DNA of 6,877 nt from positions 1 through 6,877 of the forward strand of contig JAUWWA010000090.1 of NCBI GenBank assembly GCA_030617125.1, written 5' to 3'. A program made the translations under genes and the position numbers. Source of the DNA: Pirellulales bacterium (GTDB lineage Bacteria > Planctomycetota > Planctomycetia > Pirellulales > Thermoguttaceae). Positions 5,671-6,877 of this stretch are shown here, in pieces. Position 1 is the first letter of the stretch; each line of letters opens with the position of its first letter. The notes beneath the pieces are model-generated. The model did no database searches. It was not told the DNA's origin and worked only from the letters and a program-made list of their open reading frames with translations.

Positions 5671-6877
5671 ATGGTTCGGGTTTGCGCGGCGCTGTTCGTC
5701 TTGATGCTCCTTCTCGGCGCCCGTGTAGCAGCCCAGGACCGGCTGTTTGAGGAAGAGCCGTTCGACCTGGTCACCCTCGATGAGCACAACGACCACTTGG
5801 TGCTGAAGGTCGAGCCGCTCAGACGACCATTGCCCGAGCGGCCCAAAGGCAGAGATACGCTGACGATCCGCATGGTCGATCGGCCGGAGAAGACCTACGA
5901 AGTCGAATGGCGCTTGATCGAGAAAGTGGAGCTGTTCGAGGAGTTGGTTCTCAAGAAGGCGAATGAACTGGTCGCCGCCGGGAAGCGCGACGACGCGTAC
6001 GACTACTTCGCCTTCCTCGAAAAGAAGTATTCCGAGTTGCCCGGCTTGGCGGAGGCGATGCAAGGTTACCTCTTCGAGGAAGCCAAGACCGCGTATCGCG
6101 CGAAGCACTACGATACCTCCTTGGCGATGCTTCGGGAGTTGCACGCTCGCAACCCGCACAGGGCGGAACTGGGCAAGGTGCTGGGCGCGACGACCGAAAA
6201 GCTTGTCGAGCAGTACGTGGCCCGCGAGGACTATCAGGCTGCCCGGATGCTGCTCGGCAATCTGGCCCGCGCGTTTCCGGGGCAAGAGGTCGTGGTGAAG
6301 TGGCAAAGCCGGCTGAAGGACCGGGCCGCCGCGCTGATGGCTCAGACTCGGGCGGCTTCACAAGCGGGCAAGTTGGCCGAGGCCGGCGAACTTTCGCGCC
6401 GGATGATCCGCATCTGGCCCGAACTGCCCGGCGCTTGGGAACTCGCCCGGGACGTGAACGAGCACTATCCCCGCGTGGTGGTCGGCGTGAGCGCCGCGGC
6501 GGTCGATCCACGGCCCAATCGGCTTGGCAACTGGGCGTCGCGCCGCAGCAGTCGGTTGCTGTATCGGACGCTCGTCGAATACGCCGGGCCGGGGACCGAG
6601 GGCGGAACGTACAGGTGTCCCGTCGGCGAGATCGATGCCGAGCAATTCGACCGGCGGATTTCCCTGAGAATTACGCCCGGCATCCGCTGGGCCTCCGGCG
6701 AGGCCACCTTGACCGGCTACGACGTCGCGCGGCGGCTTCTGGCCATGGCCGATCCGGCCGACAAGGCGTATCGCCCGCAGTGGTCGGAACTGCTCGCCGG
6801 CGTGGCCGTAGACGGCGTGTATGGCCTCGATGTCGAGTTGCGCCGGCCGTTCGTCCGGGGCGACGCCTTGCTTGAAA
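5671..6877 (+). CDS. Secreted helical-repeat protein fused to a family 5 solute-binding domain (3' end outside window)
   Basis: The frame is open from the ATG at 5671 to the window end, giving 402 residues without a stop. Residues 1-21 form a signal peptide: MVRV, a hydrophobic core LFVLMLLLG, and a likely cut after VAA (before Gln22). No lipobox cysteine follows the core, so export to the periplasm rather than lipidation is expected. Residues about 80-265 are helical with TPR-like pairs, for example EAKTAYRAKHYDTSLAMLREL and its neighbours EDYQAARMLLGNLARAFP and GKLAEAGELSRRMIRIWP. From about 268 the sequence turns into the start of an SBP_bac_5 (DppA/OppA-like) domain: RLLYRTLVEY (295-304), then SLRITPGIRWASGEATLTG (331-349) and YDVARRLL, matching the family's 'LRkgvkwsdGeplTaeDV' segment, then YGLDVELRRPF (384-394). 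Such domains bind peptides or similar ligands for an ABC importer; ligand and importer are unknown here. No ribosome site is visible before the ATG. It lies 121 bases after the propeller gene, same strand, so it may or may not share its transcript. Confidence 0.8.
   Translation, partial: MVRVCAALFVLMLLLGARVAAQDRLFEEEPFDLVTLDEHNDHLVLKVEPLRRPLPERPKGRDTLTIRMVDRPEKTYEVEWRLIEKVELFEELVLKKANELVAAGKRDDAYDYFAFLEKKYSELPGLAEAMQGYLFEEAKTAYRAKHYDTSLAMLRELHARNPHRAELGKVLGATTEKLVEQYVAREDYQAARMLLGNLARAFPGQEVVVKWQSRLKDRAAALMAQTRAASQAGKLAEAGELSRRMIRIWPELPGAWELARDVNEHYPRVVVGVSAAAVDPRPNRLGNWASRRSSRLLYRTLVEYAGPGTEGGTYRCPVGEIDAEQFDRRISLRITPGIRWASGEATLTGYDVARRLLAMADPADKAYRPQWSELLAGVAVDGVYGLDVELRRPFVRGDALLE

Noticed and set aside
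5951..6511. Minus-strand and shifted + strand frames over the last gene
   Set aside because: The frame starting at 5671 has a signal peptide, helical repeats and a solute-binding signature; the others are Arg/Pro-rich shadows.

Overview
The window reads as a GC-rich bacterial chromosome with five genes, all on the + strand: two cut by the window edges and three complete, plus short junction elements. I think the source is a planctomycete, probably of the Pirellulales type. The reasons are the gene order (ExbB, two ExbD, a very large membrane-anchored PQQ-type propeller protein, a secreted helical/solute-binding protein), the frequent lack of strong Shine-Dalgarno sites, and the short AT-rich 'tgcaatttgcaat'-like intergenic filler. 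This placement comes from memory of such genomes; no marker gene is present.

Layout: 1-330 is the 3' end of an unrecognised gene. 380-1030 is an ExbB/TolQ/MotA-family proton-channel subunit. 1034-1543 and 1540-2070 are two different ExbD/TolR-family proteins, joined by a 4-base ATGA overlap. 2115-5549 encodes a 1144-residue protein with a cytoplasmic helical N-terminal domain, a low-complexity linker, one membrane span, a TPR-like region, and a C-terminal half of about 16 propeller blades. An AT-rich, repeat-filled gap of 121 bases follows. From 5671 to the window end runs a gene with a signal peptide, a helical (TPR-like) region and the beginning of a family 5 (DppA/OppA-like) extracellular solute-binding domain.

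The middle genes are packed as an operon (gaps of 3, -4 and 44 bases). ExbB and ExbD would form an inner-membrane motor driven by proton flow. The propeller protein has the same N-in, single-span topology as TonB or TolA but does not resemble either. The last gene makes a probable periplasmic protein. A testable reading is that this is an Exb-type energised envelope system whose working parts are a double propeller and a TPR/solute-binding fusion. That functional link is inferred from gene order only.

At small scale, the exbD2/propeller junction carries a diverged tandem copy of the last 39 bases of exbD2. This copy forms a 14-codon mini-ORF whose stop overlaps the likely ATG of the propeller gene. 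No tRNA, rRNA, CRISPR array, insertion sequence or convincing terminator was seen.
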